Assembly: GCA_023647555.1 (NCBI GenBank)
Contig: JALRLY010000268.1
Span: 17,609-81,608, forward strand
Length of the DNA stretch: 64,000 nt
Direction: 5' to 3'
Origin: Pancytospora philotis
Lineage: Eukaryota > Microsporidia
Of this stretch, positions 16,681 through 26,021 are shown piece by piece. Both the position numbers and the translations under genes were made by a program. Below the pieces are notes generated by a model. The model did no database searches. It was not told where the DNA came from and saw only the letters and a list, made by a program, of their open reading frames with translations. The first letter of the stretch is position 1. Each line of letters opens with the position of its first letter.

Positions 16681-18267
16681 ATGGACGCGCCGGGCTCGGC
16701 CGACGGCTGCATTGTGTGCCGATTCCAAAGAACGAAGGCTGCGCGCGGCACGAAGCGCCCAGCTGAAGCGGGCGTAAGTAAGAGGCCCAAGACAGAAGCG
16801 TGCCACTGCACCGAACAGCGAGCGTGCTGCTGCACAGCGGCGGGGCTCGGACGAGGCGAGGTCTCAGCCGAAGATCCACCAGCGGAGGCCGCCCATGGTT
16901 ACGACCGACTGGCGCTCTCTATTTCTGACAGGATGGTGCTGGCCAGAATGGGCGTAGATCGCTTCCCCAGAGTGGTTCAGAAGAGCATTCCGCAGCGTGT
17001 CTCTGAGCAGTTCGGGCCCGAGTTCATGCAGACATACGCGCTGTTTGCGAAGCACTTGGATCTGTTCCTCGACACGGGCAGTCTCAGCATGCCTACGCTC
17101 GAGGCCTTTGCCGCCGTGCTCTGCCGGAGCTACCGCGATGAGGCAACAGACGCGCTGGTCGATGCGCTGAGTAAAAAAGGCCCAGAAAGCTGCAAGTCCG
17201 CCCAGGCTGACCTCCTGCATCTGCACATCCTTGTGTACGCTCACTGCCTGCGGCACGGCCTGGATGCGAAGCTGTTCAGAAACCGCATCATCGAGGCCGG
17301 ATACCTCTTCAAGCCGTGCCGCCGCTTTCCGCTTGCGTGGGCCGACGACTCCTTCATCAACAAGTACATCGTGCACATGCGCGGCGTCTCGGGCGACGCC
17401 GACGAGGCGCTGTTCCTCAACCAGCTGTATCTGGCCGGCCCGCACGACAAACAGCTCCTGCAGGCCTTTGCCGAGCGCCTGCCCGAGGCACTGGCTCTGG
17501 TGCACGACGAGCACGTATTCTCGTTCCTGCTCCACGTGTTCGCGCACCAAACGGTGATGTTCGCGTACCTCAACGAGGCGCAGCTCTACCAGCTCATCGT
17601 GACGTACTACAAAAACAGCCACAAGCCGGAGCATCTGGCTATTCTGCTCGACTGTCTGGCGGACAGGCTCGACAGCACGGAGATCGGCGCTGCGATTGCG
17701 AGCGAATTTTCCGAGCTGAAGCTGACGGCGCAGAAGTACGCGAAGTTGCAGAACGCCATGCAGATACGCGGCCTCACCTCGATCGGCGGCTACGAGGGCT
17801 ACTTCGTCGAGCATGCAGACTCGTTCAATGCCGTGGCGTACGGCTTCGACGAGCTTGCGCGCCTTCAGCGCCTTGCCAAGCCGTACGGCAGGGAGTGCGA
17901 GATAGTGGGTGCTCTATGTGCACTATACAGGGTGATTAAGCCCGCATTTCTCGCGCGGTTCATTAAAGCGCTCAACAAAATGCTGATAGAGGCGCTGGGC
18001 GCGGTCGGTGCGGGCAGCGAAGCATTCCCTATGCTCAACAAAGCTTGCTGGGACACGCTGTCGGAGGTCGTGCTCACCACGCAGCGTCTCGGCGTGGAGG
18101 ACTGCGACATGAAGAGCAAGAAGGCGCGCGGCGGCGTCAGGCTCTCCGAGCTGTCGAAGCAGGCGAGCGCACTGGTCGCAGTCATCACCGGCATCGAGGA
18201 GAAAGCCGCAGCGCTGGGGATCATAGACCTCGTGCGGCTCAAGAGCAGAGGATTCAAAATATCATGA
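16681..18267 (+). CDS. Hypothetical protein with Cys-rich N-terminus, 528 aa
   Basis: The start is supported by AAATATTTTGAG (16654-16666) ending 15 nt before ATG. Residues 1-60 are rich in Cys and Lys/Arg (GCIVCRFQR and a CHCTEQRACCC run), with an NLS-like TKRPAE...SKRPK. The remaining 450 residues look like stacked amphipathic helices, as in HEAT or similar repeat proteins. There is no signal peptide or membrane span. A nuclear scaffold or ribosome-biogenesis role would fit, but I see no family signature and name none. AATAAA follows at about 18304. Confidence 0.75.
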   Translation: MDAPGSADGCIVCRFQRTKAARGTKRPAEAGVSKRPKTEACHCTEQRACCCTAAGLGRGEVSAEDPPAEAAHGYDRLALSISDRMVLARMGVDRFPRVVQKSIPQRVSEQFGPEFMQTYALFAKHLDLFLDTGSLSMPTLEAFAAVLCRSYRDEATDALVDALSKKGPESCKSAQADLLHLHILVYAHCLRHGLDAKLFRNRIIEAGYLFKPCRRFPLAWADDSFINKYIVHMRGVSGDADEALFLNQLYLAGPHDKQLLQAFAERLPEALALVHDEHVFSFLLHVFAHQTVMFAYLNEAQLYQLIVTYYKNSHKPEHLAILLDCLADRLDSTEIGAAIASEFSELKLTAQKYAKLQNAMQIRGLTSIGGYEGYFVEHADSFNAVAYGFDELARLQRLAKPYGRECEIVGALCALYRVIKPAFLARFIKALNKMLIEALGAVGAGSEAFPMLNKACWDTLSEVVLTTQRLGVEDCDMKSKKARGGVRLSELSKQASALVAVITGIEEKAAALGIIDLVRLKSRGFKIS

Positions 18268-18337
18268 TCGGTTCCATCACAAGCATTCTGCCGATCCAAG
18301 GAGCAATAAAACGTGTGTGTAGACTAAATTAAATTTA

Positions 18338-20596
18338 CTAGCTGAGATTGCCGATGCGCCTTTTTATCTTTTTACAAATGAAATCGACGAGGCTGCCGAG
18401 CTCAGCATATATCGGCGTGTCGGCGGGCACCAGCTCCTTGGTGTATCGCAGCACGATGCTCAGGGACTGCAGGCTGTCGATCGTAAGATCGCCGATTTCT
18501 ATGTCGACGAGCGCATCGTAGAGCAGCTTCGCGTGCGCCTCCTTGAAGGACTTCTTCATCAGCGCATGCAGCTTCGCGATAAATAGCGCCAGCGTATTCG
18601 GGTTCACATCCTCGAGCGTCCCGGGCTGGATCAGCGCAAGCAGCGACTCGAACTCGTGCCCCTTTAGCTTGACCAGCTCCGAGAGGGCGAGGCTGTACTT
18701 CCCGGCGGCGAGCAGCTTCTTGAACGACGCGCTCTTGCCCTGGAAGGGGTCCAGCTTCGACGACACGTCCATCTTGCGCACCTCGGCGACCACCTGCAGA
18801 CGCATCTCGTTGATCGCAGCCTCTATGCTCGGCACGAGTGCCCGGGCAATCAGATCCTTGATGAACTCCTCGTTTTTGAGCACAGCATTTTCAACAGCCG
18901 CAAAGACAGCATCCTGGATCTCCGACGAGAACGCGTCGCCGCACACCGCCTTTTTGGCGGCCTGTTTGCCCTTTGGCGTGGCGCCCTTTTCCTTGGCAGC
19001 CTTCGCTGTCGGGGGCCGCGCCTGCACGCTCGGAGCAGCCCGAGGCGCGTCCGGCTCGAGGACCAGGCCGGTTGCGAGATCCTGTGAAATCCCGTCGAGC
19101 GGGCTGTCATCGTGCGCTACGCCAGGCGGCGCGTCTTCGCCATTCTCATCTACGAAGGGAACAAACGCCGCGCCCTGCGTGTACTTCTCGAGCTGCTCGA
19201 AAATATGCGAGCGGGCCTCCTGGCTGTCCCCGCGCGGCACCTCCTCAGGCATGTCAACACACGTGTCGCGCACCGGGAAGATTTTGGCCAGCGGATCGAC
19301 GGGCTCGGCGCGGCCCATCTCGGCGTCCTCCCGCCGGTCGATCAGCGCCTTCTTGACCGCGTCGAACAGGTAGTTGCGCGGCGTGTTCTGCGCGCCGAGC
19401 TCCTCGGCGCTGACCCGCAGGGCCTCGAGGCCGTAGTCTAGGGAGCCGTACGGCGGCTCCAGCGCGGCATCGCACTCCATGTGCCCGCACTCGGCATTCA
19501 GGAGCGACGCGGCGGCATCCTCATTCGGGATGCCTAGCTCGCGCTCGTTATCGAGCTGCGCGCTGGCCTCGCCCACCTGCTCCATGGGGCTCGCAGGTCT
19601 GCAATTTTTATCGTAAAAATTATACTCAAGAGGGGCGTAGAGGCCCTCCGAGGACATGACCGTGCGGTCTATCAGCGCGTATATGTTGACCGCGCCGTCG
19701 GCCGGCGCGACATCGAAGCCCGGCACGTACTCTTCGACCGTGACCACGTCGAGGCACTTGAGGCCGCCGCGCGCGATCGCGAGCACGTAGAACTTGTCCT
19801 CGTTCTGCACGACAACGTTCGCGCCGGCGCACCGCACGGTGCACTCGTATTTGGTGCGGATGGTGAACGTGCTCAGCAGCTGCATCTGGCTGCTGTAGAG
19901 GTTGATCTCGATTCCGGCGCTATCGGGCCCGTACACGGGAGCGCCGAGGGCGTCGCTGCCGCAGGGCCTGTTGAACGCGCTCGCAACGACCACGTGCTGG
20001 GCGTCGGACCACGCGAAGAAGCCGCGCGCATGCAGCGGCTCACCGCGCGCGTTGTAGAGCTCGCCGTCCACGGCGTAGAGGAAGGAGCCATTGGCCGCGA
20101 ATATGCTCACGCCCGCCGCCTTGATGTGGGGGCGCACGTGCTTCCCGATGACCCGCTCGCCCTCGAAGCAGACCTCGTTGATGAAGAACGCGTCGTCCTT
20201 CTTGAAGAGGTAGAACACCCGGCCGGCCGAGCAGATGACCTGCCGCACGTTCTTCGTAACGCACTGCTTGGGGCCGCTGCTGATCTCGTCGCAGTCGACG
20301 CACTCGAGCTTAGACATGCTGTTGAGCGTGATCGCGTAGCGCCGCCCGCCGGCGCTCTGCATGATGTACAGCGCCGTGATGGCGTACGGCATCGACAGGA
20401 ACGGCTCGGTCTGCTCCGCGCTCGTCACGTAGCAGCGGCCGTCGAACGTGTAGAAAAACGCGTTGCTGCTCACCGTTATCGCCGGGCTGCTATTTTTAAC
20501 TACGACCGGCTTCTCGATGTAGCACATTTTAACCTCGGTGCTTTCGGCGTTTTTGAGAGCCTGTCTGTGTAGAATTTCGTGAATTCTCGAATTCAT
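18338..20596 (-). CDS. EDC4/Ge-1-like mRNA-decapping scaffold (tentative)
   Basis: This 752-residue protein has a beta-rich N-terminal part (residues about 30-330) with repeated short strands and turns, as in a divergent WD40 propeller. An acidic, low-complexity linker follows (about 350-530). The helical C-terminal region contains FKKLLAAGKYSLALSELVKL and ends near RRIGNLS. This order matches EDC4/Ge-1, a P-body scaffold, and the GKY..AL..LV segment resembles the family motif before its C-terminal helices. The similarity is structural rather than strong. The start is firm: AAATTTTTACCCC abuts ATG. Its stop lies 70 bp from the stop of the convergent gene before it. Confidence 0.45.
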   Translation of the reverse strand: MNSRIHEILHRQALKNAESTEVKMCYIEKPVVVKNSSPAITVSSNAFFYTFDGRCYVTSAEQTEPFLSMPYAITALYIMQSAGGRRYAITLNSMSKLECVDCDEISSGPKQCVTKNVRQVICSAGRVFYLFKKDDAFFINEVCFEGERVIGKHVRPHIKAAGVSIFAANGSFLYAVDGELYNARGEPLHARGFFAWSDAQHVVVASAFNRPCGSDALGAPVYGPDSAGIEINLYSSQMQLLSTFTIRTKYECTVRCAGANVVVQNEDKFYVLAIARGGLKCLDVVTVEEYVPGFDVAPADGAVNIYALIDRTVMSSEGLYAPLEYNFYDKNCRPASPMEQVGEASAQLDNERELGIPNEDAAASLLNAECGHMECDAALEPPYGSLDYGLEALRVSAEELGAQNTPRNYLFDAVKKALIDRREDAEMGRAEPVDPLAKIFPVRDTCVDMPEEVPRGDSQEARSHIFEQLEKYTQGAAFVPFVDENGEDAPPGVAHDDSPLDGISQDLATGLVLEPDAPRAAPSVQARPPTAKAAKEKGATPKGKQAAKKAVCGDAFSSEIQDAVFAAVENAVLKNEEFIKDLIARALVPSIEAAINEMRLQVVAEVRKMDVSSKLDPFQGKSASFKKLLAAGKYSLALSELVKLKGHEFESLLALIQPGTLEDVNPNTLALFIAKLHALMKKSFKEAHAKLLYDALVDIEIGDLTIDSLQSLSIVLRYTKELVPADTPIYAELGSLVDFICKKIKRRIGNLS

Positions 20597-21093
20597 GGGG
20601 TAAAAATTTCAGCCGGGTAAACAAAGCACGGGCCTGTGTGCGCCAGCGGGCCCGCGCCGGCGGTGTTCAGGCGGCGCCCTGCTGTGATTTGCAGAGTGCA
20701 TCGCCATATAAGTTCTATCCTCCGTAGCTTTGAGTAATGCGCCGCGGCGCTAAGCCCCAGCGCCGCTGGATATCACAAACAGTCTCAGCAGGTATTCAAA
20801 TATCTATGCGTAGTAAGAGGCGTGCTAAATGAAGCATCCTTAACAGCGCCTGCGCGTAAGAGACGCACTACAAATAGTCCTCGCAGCACCAGACTCTGTA
20901 CCAAGCGATTTGCAGGCTAGTAATTTACTCGAAGGGGGACGCTTGCTTTGCGCATCCGGTAGACGTATAGCTTACAGTCTGGTAATCAGCACCCGGCTAG
21001 CCATTCCCACACTTGAGCTACAGGCGCATGCTGCCGCGCAGCGGTAGAAAATTTTTAAAGAGCGGCCTTAAAAAAATTTGCAGCTGGGAGGGC
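20597..21093. other. Divergent intergenic region with a GC-rich hairpin
   Basis: Between the EDC4-like gene (minus) and eS21 (plus). It contains a perfect 8-bp hairpin at 20744-20766 (GCGGCGCT, 7-nt loop AAGCCCC, AGCGCCGC). No open frame with a start signal is seen. A small RNA gene would fit the length, but nothing matches a family I know. Confidence 0.45.
21070..21080 (+). promoter_or_regulatory. AAATTTG start element of eS21
   Basis: AAAAAAATTTG lies 14-24 nt before the eS21 ATG. It also decides the start: frames open further upstream read through this element without an ATG of their own after it. Confidence 0.6.
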
Positions 21094-21306
21094 ATGTACT
21101 TTGAGAGGAGGATGTGCGACTTCACGGCCCGCCCGATTGCTGCGAACGACCGCTCGAGCGTGCAGATTCTCCTTGCCGAGCTGGACACCGCCGGCCGCAT
21201 GACCGAGAACGTCGAGATCATCGACATCTGCGGGAGCATTAGAGAGAACGGACAGTGCGACGCGCTGCTGCTTGAGCACAACAGGAGCAAACTCAGTAGC
21301 CAATAA
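21094..21306 (+). CDS. RPS21: 40S ribosomal protein eS21
   Basis: The 70-residue protein matches eS21 of the small ribosomal subunit. It has MYFERRMCDFTARPI for the family DLYVPRKCSASNRII, then AANDRSSVQI for AKDHASIQM, and ICGSIRENGQCDALLL for ICGAIRRMGESDDSIL. It lacks the usual first eight or so residues and some of the tail. The ATG at 21094 is preceded by an AAATTTG element. The stop codon is embedded in AATAAA (21302-21307), so the transcript could end almost at the stop. No intron is seen, although ribosomal-protein genes are where microsporidian introns usually occur. Confidence 0.9.
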   Translation: MYFERRMCDFTARPIAANDRSSVQILLAELDTAGRMTENVEIIDICGSIRENGQCDALLLEHNRSKLSSQ

Positions 21307-21485
21307 ATATTGAATACTATGGCGTTTTTTGGTGCTGTTGCTATTTTTGTTCTATTTCTGCTGCGCTGTGTAGTCTTGTTGCAGCGTTTTCGGCCATATC
21401 GGACTTATACGGCGCCGCGCCGCCAGCGCGCGAGCTACTTAGAGTAAAAATTTGCGCTGTAAAATCGGCGCGCACCTAAGCCCAT

Positions 21486-24400
21486 ATGGAGCGGATTCTG
21501 GATCTGGAGGGAGGCTTTTCGATCGAGCTCTTCGACGGGGTGGTTGCGGCTGCGCTGAGCTCGTTCGTCGACAACAAGGAGGAGGCCGAGAAGGTGCTGC
21601 TGCGGTTCAAGGAGCTGCCCGGCTCGTGGACGAAGATCGATTTCATCCTGAAGAACTCGGAGAAGCAGCAGAGCAAGTTCGTGGCGCTGCAGATCCTGGA
21701 GGACAACGTGAAGGTGCGCTGGTCGCTCTTCAGCGAGGAGATGCGCGCGGGGCTGCGCCAGTACGTGTTCACGACCGTGATCGAGCGCGCCGCGCACCCG
21801 CCGGACATCGTGCTGAACAAGTTCAACACCGTGCTGATCGAGATTGCGAAGAAGGACTGGCCGCAGAAGTGGAGCAGCTTCATCGCCGATCTGATAACCG
21901 TGTCGCAGTCCACGTCGATGGCCGTGGCGCGGAACACGCTGAAGATCCTGCAGATGATGAACGAGCAGATCTTCGAGGCCGAGGACGGGATCACGACGAC
22001 GCGCAAGCGGCTGCTGCGCGCCACGCTGCAGCAGGAGTACTTCTCGATCTTCCGGTTCATTTCGCTGGTGCTGAAGTACTCCGAGTCGCAGGAGCTGGAC
22101 GACCAGCTGCTCGAGAACTGCCTGAATGCGTTCCGCTCGTTCTGCAAGTCGATGCCGCTCGAGTTCGTGTTCAACACGGAGATCGTGGACCACGTGCTCG
22201 TGCATCTGAACTCGCCGCACTCGATCGCTGCGATCGACTGCCTGCTCGAGATTGTGGAGCTGGAGCGCGGCGAGTTCATCGGCGCCGAGGAGCACGGGCT
22301 GGTGGTGCCCGGCGCGTCGCCGCAGACCGGCCCGCTGGCGGCGGCCCGGCCGAGCGTGTCGCTCGACAAGATATCGCTGATCCACAACGAGCTGCTGGCG
22401 TTTTTCAAGATGTATCTGGAGAAGTTTGCCGAGGGCGAGAAGCTGGCGGGCGCGTACCAGCGCATGGGCGAGTCCGAGCGGATTTTCGTGCGGAAGTACG
22501 CGAGGATCTTCGCTGCGCTGTACGCGCTGTGGTTCAACGAGCTCGACCAGGAGCGGGTGCACCAGGGGCTCGGCTACCTCGTGGAGATCAGCAAGATCGA
22601 CGATGCGAATCTGTTCAAGACGGTGTTCCCGATGTGGGCGAAGTTCGTCTACGAGATGTACACGGAGTATCCGCTGCGCGTGCACACTGCGCAGCCGCTC
22701 AGCCGGCAGCGTTTCGCGGGCGTGCTGCAGGCGATGCTGCCCGTGTTCGTGCAGAACATGCCGAAGCCCGAGGAGGTGTTCGTGCTGCTCAACGACCTGG
22801 GCGAGGTCGTGAAGGACCGCAAGGTCGAGACCGCCGAGATCGACTTCTACCGGCAGATGAAGAGCAACCTGCTGTTCCTTTCCTATTTGATCGAGGATTT
22901 CCTGAAGGACTACTTCATCCGCAAGGTCGAGAAGCATATTAACATGAACACGGCCGGGATGGACATCAACGCTGCGTACCGGAGCCTGAGCCAGATCTGC
23001 TGGGCGGTCGGCTCGCTCGCGGGCGCGCTGGAGGAGAGCGAGGAGCGCAACTTCTTCGTGTCGGTGATTAACAGCCTGCTCACGATCTGCGAGATCCGCT
23101 CGCGGCGCGAGGAGAAGGCGATCATCGCATCGAGCATCATGTTCATCATCGGGCAGTACTACCGCTTCCTGAAGTTCAACAACGAGTTTTTCTTCGTGGT
23201 GATCCGCAAGCTGTTCGAGTTCATGAACGAGACGTACGAGGGCATCAAGGAGATGGCGTGCGACAACTTCTTCAAGATCTGCGAGCGCTGCCCGAACCAG
23301 TTCTTCGTGAAGCGCAACGGCGCGTACATCATCGACACGGTCATCGGCGAGATCGGCTCTGTCACCTGCAACCTCGATTTCTATCTGCAGCGCGTCGTGC
23401 TCGAGGGCTTCCTCACTGTGATCAAGAACGGGCCGCGGAAGGACATCGCGTACGTGCGCGCGCTCTACGAGATGCTTACGAACCACGTGGTCCTCACCAG
23501 CGCGTACATCGACGGCATCCACACGGCGGTCAACGACCGCGCGCAGCTCATGCTTGCATCGCACGTGATCGAGTCGTACGCGCTCGGCTTCAAGATCGTG
23601 CCAGATCTGTTCGTCGGCTTCGCATCGCTCGACACTTTCCTTGTCTTCTACGCGAAATGCGCGGAGAGCGACAGCAAGGGCATGCAGATCCTCAAGAAGG
23701 GCATTGCCGGGCTGCTCGAGGCGGCGGTGTGCTCGAACTGCGTGGACCACGACGCCCTCAACAAGCTGTGCGCCTCGGTGCTCGTCGACTACAAAGTCTC
23801 GCACAACCCATCGCTGCTCGCACTGGGCGCGGCGATCGTGGAGAACAGCGGGCTCTCGAGCACCGTCGACACGTCGTCCATCCAGCGGCTGCAGTTCTTC
23901 ATCTCGGGCCTGATCGCGCCGTCGATCCCGTACGTGGCGAAGGCCGACGAGCACACCGACCTCTCCATCGCGTTCTACAAGTTCCTCACCGCGCTGGTCG
24001 ATAACGCGTTCGGCATCTTCTTCCCGCTCGTCATGGAGTCGCAGATCTTCGAGCCGATGGTCAACGCCGTCCTCTTCTCCCTCACGACGCTGCGCGAGAT
24101 CTCGTCGCTTGCTCTCCAGCTGCTGCACAAGATCTACGAGGCCTGTCTCGCGAACCGGATCTACTTCTTCTTCAGCCGCTTCCTGCTGGTCACGCTCGAG
24201 AATCTGCTCGGGCTGATCTTCGACAAGGACATGAAGAGCAGCTACTCGCTGCAGGCCGGGCTGCTCTTCTTCCTGGTGTCGTCCCTCAACTCGATCCCGT
24301 CCATCAACAACTCCGGCAACAACGTAGCCATCGTCAAGGAGTACGTCACCGGGCTGTTCACGAAGAACTTCTCGAACCTCACGCCCAACTCGATCAACGT

Positions 24401-24554
24401 GTTTGTCGAGGGGCTGATCGAGATCAAGGAGCTCGGGCTCTTCCGTGAGCACCTCGACGACTTCAACGTCAAGGTCTACGAGTACGGCACAGACGAGGAC
24501 GCCTCCGCGGAGCTCGAGCTCCTGAAGGAGCGCGTCGCAAAGAGTAACAGTTAG
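21486..24554 (+). CDS. XPO1: Exportin-1 (CRM1)
   Basis: A 1022-residue HEAT-repeat nuclear export receptor that carries leucine-rich-NES cargo with Ran-GTP. The N-terminus has LPGSWTKIDFILKNSE and QSKFVALQILE, the CRIME/importin-beta segment. The NES-groove region is strongly conserved: IMFIIGQYYRFLKFN, then KLFEFMNETYEGIKEMACDNF with cysteine 592 at the site equal to human C528. The protein is a little shorter than yeast (1084). An AAAAATTTG element lies at 21446-21454, about 32-40 nt before ATG, with AAGCCCAT close to it. AATAAA at 24563-24568 follows the stop by 8 nt. Confidence 0.97.
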   Translation: MERILDLEGGFSIELFDGVVAAALSSFVDNKEEAEKVLLRFKELPGSWTKIDFILKNSEKQQSKFVALQILEDNVKVRWSLFSEEMRAGLRQYVFTTVIERAAHPPDIVLNKFNTVLIEIAKKDWPQKWSSFIADLITVSQSTSMAVARNTLKILQMMNEQIFEAEDGITTTRKRLLRATLQQEYFSIFRFISLVLKYSESQELDDQLLENCLNAFRSFCKSMPLEFVFNTEIVDHVLVHLNSPHSIAAIDCLLEIVELERGEFIGAEEHGLVVPGASPQTGPLAAARPSVSLDKISLIHNELLAFFKMYLEKFAEGEKLAGAYQRMGESERIFVRKYARIFAALYALWFNELDQERVHQGLGYLVEISKIDDANLFKTVFPMWAKFVYEMYTEYPLRVHTAQPLSRQRFAGVLQAMLPVFVQNMPKPEEVFVLLNDLGEVVKDRKVETAEIDFYRQMKSNLLFLSYLIEDFLKDYFIRKVEKHINMNTAGMDINAAYRSLSQICWAVGSLAGALEESEERNFFVSVINSLLTICEIRSRREEKAIIASSIMFIIGQYYRFLKFNNEFFFVVIRKLFEFMNETYEGIKEMACDNFFKICERCPNQFFVKRNGAYIIDTVIGEIGSVTCNLDFYLQRVVLEGFLTVIKNGPRKDIAYVRALYEMLTNHVVLTSAYIDGIHTAVNDRAQLMLASHVIESYALGFKIVPDLFVGFASLDTFLVFYAKCAESDSKGMQILKKGIAGLLEAAVCSNCVDHDALNKLCASVLVDYKVSHNPSLLALGAAIVENSGLSSTVDTSSIQRLQFFISGLIAPSIPYVAKADEHTDLSIAFYKFLTALVDNAFGIFFPLVMESQIFEPMVNAVLFSLTTLREISSLALQLLHKIYEACLANRIYFFFSRFLLVTLENLLGLIFDKDMKSSYSLQAGLLFFLVSSLNSIPSINNSGNNVAIVKEYVTGLFTKNFSNLTPNSINVFVEGLIEIKELGLFREHLDDFNVKVYEYGTDEDASAELELLKERVAKSNS

Positions 24555-24710
24555 TTCTGGTCAATAAAATTTATATGGTGCATTTTATTTTGGATCGATG
24601 CGGCATTTTGTCCAGATGGTGCTGCTTTCTGATCAGTGATAGCATTTAAGACTTATGGACAAGGTGACAGATTGAATGTTCGGATATTTGTAGTAGCTAA
24701 AGCTTCACAT

Positions 24711-25001
24711 TCACGCTGTGTTACAGTCTTCATCCGTGCTGCTACTGCGATCTACAGCATCGAGCATGCATTTGAGCTGCTGGAAATACTCAAGGTTGAT
24801 CGGGATGCTTGTCTCTGATTCTGCTTTCTGTCTTATCCTCACATCAAACGGCACAAGCCTGGAGTGCGGGTTGCGCCACATGGACACGACCTCCGGGACG
24901 CGGCAGCGGCGCCGTTTATTCTTTGTGCAGACAGTCGCTTTTGCTTCTGTTTTATTTTCACAGCTTACGTGCCGCGCACAGTTTGGCGCGCTCTTCTTCA
25001 T
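24711..25001 (-). CDS. Small hypothetical basic protein, 96 aa
   Basis: This frame starts at ATG 25001, directly preceded by GGCGGACCC, which fits the local start rule; longer versions of the frame lack it. The N-terminal half is basic and Cys/Lys rich (CTKNKRRRCR). The second half is mixed, with one likely helix (EYFQQLKCMLDAV), ending in an acidic serine stretch (SSSTDEDC). No family is recognised. It sits head-to-tail behind TPI and converges on XPO1. The start signal and charge pattern argue for a real gene, but the small size leaves doubt. Confidence 0.45.
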   Translation of the reverse strand: MKKSAPNCARHVSCENKTEAKATVCTKNKRRRCRVPEVVSMWRNPHSRLVPFDVRIRQKAESETSIPINLEYFQQLKCMLDAVDRSSSTDEDCNTA

Positions 25002-25095
25002 GGGTCCGCCGCCTCCAGGACGCATTACCGTACAATAGATGATGCTAAAGTAGTGTTTCTTGTGGACGAGTATTTGTTGAATGAGCACGCTACGC

Positions 25096-25836
25096 CTAGT
25101 TGCTTGATTTGCCGCATGCCGCTGCGCGCACTTTGTGCGCAATGGCACCGAATTCCTCGCCGAGCGACGCGTTGCCGACCAGCACGCCGTCGATGCTCCT
25201 TATGGCGATGATGCTGGTGACATTTTTCTCGGTGACAGCACCGCCGTACAGGACCCGCCCGGAAACGCCGTACGAGGCCATCCAGTCGTGGATGTGCTCG
25301 GCAACCTCCTGTATCTGCGCGACGCCGGCGCCCAGCACGCTCCCGATGGCCCACAACGGCTCGTACGCGATGTCAACCGAACTATCGCTGCAGCCGCCCA
25401 GCGAGTCCCGCAGCTGCTCGTGCAGGAACTCAATGTGAGTGCCGGCCGAGCGGCAGTCGGCTGTCTCGCCTACGCAGAGGACTGGCCGCAGCCCGTGCTG
25501 CAGACACTGCTTGAGCTTCTGCGCCACCATCTGGCTGCTTTCGCCGAAATGCGTGCGCCGCTCGCTGTGCCCGATTATGGCATACTCAACCGCGTTCTCG
25601 CGCAGCATGGCGGCGCTGACCTCGCCGGTGTACGTCCCCGCCTCGTGCCTACCGACGTCCTGCGCGGCGATGCGCAGGAAGGCAGGGAATTCGTGGCGCG
25701 CCTGCGCGATGTAGATGCTGGGCACCGCGATAAAGGCGTCGAGGCCCGCAAACTGCTCCTCCCTGAGGCGGCCGAGAAATTTGAACGTGTCTTTGCTGCA
25801 GCACTCCTTCCAGTTTCCGCCCACCAGCTTCTTCAT
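25096..25836 (-). CDS. TPI1: Triosephosphate isomerase
   Basis: Glycolytic enzyme that interconverts dihydroxyacetone phosphate and glyceraldehyde 3-phosphate in the cytosol. The 246-residue protein has the catalytic residues N8 and K10 (GGNWKE), H90 (YAIIGHSERR) and E159 (AYEPLWAIG). Two phosphate-gripping loops are unusual: loop 6, normally AIGTGK, reads AIGSVLGAG, and loop 7, normally YGGS, reads YGGA. The late VGNASL replaces VGGASL. Length is normal for the family. The start has no strong AAATTTT element, only CAAATAAACC upstream. Confidence 0.95.
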   Translation of the reverse strand: MKKLVGGNWKECCSKDTFKFLGRLREEQFAGLDAFIAVPSIYIAQARHEFPAFLRIAAQDVGRHEAGTYTGEVSAAMLRENAVEYAIIGHSERRTHFGESSQMVAQKLKQCLQHGLRPVLCVGETADCRSAGTHIEFLHEQLRDSLGGCSDSSVDIAYEPLWAIGSVLGAGVAQIQEVAEHIHDWMASYGVSGRVLYGGAVTEKNVTSIIAIRSIDGVLVGNASLGEEFGAIAHKVRAAACGKSSN

Positions 25837-26021
25837 GGCCGTAGTTTCCCTGGTTTATTTGTCTGCGCTGATCTCTGCCTGCTGAAACTGTAATAACAGA
25901 TCTTGAGCCTGTCGTGCCGCAAATAAGCAAGGTCGCACCGTCTGCATTTGCACGGCATGCCAGCGCCCGATGGTCTTCTCGCGTCTCTTCTCGTTAAATA
26001 ATTTCGCGCGCCGCAGCCCAT

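Noticed and set aside
21013..21093. Longer eS21 starting upstream
   Set aside because: The upstream extension reads through the AAATTTG promoter element and lacks similarity to eS21; the first ATG after the element gives the family core.
21435..24452. Long minus-strand frame opposite XPO1
   Set aside because: Same antisense effect; the product has no domain pattern while the plus frame is a clear exportin.
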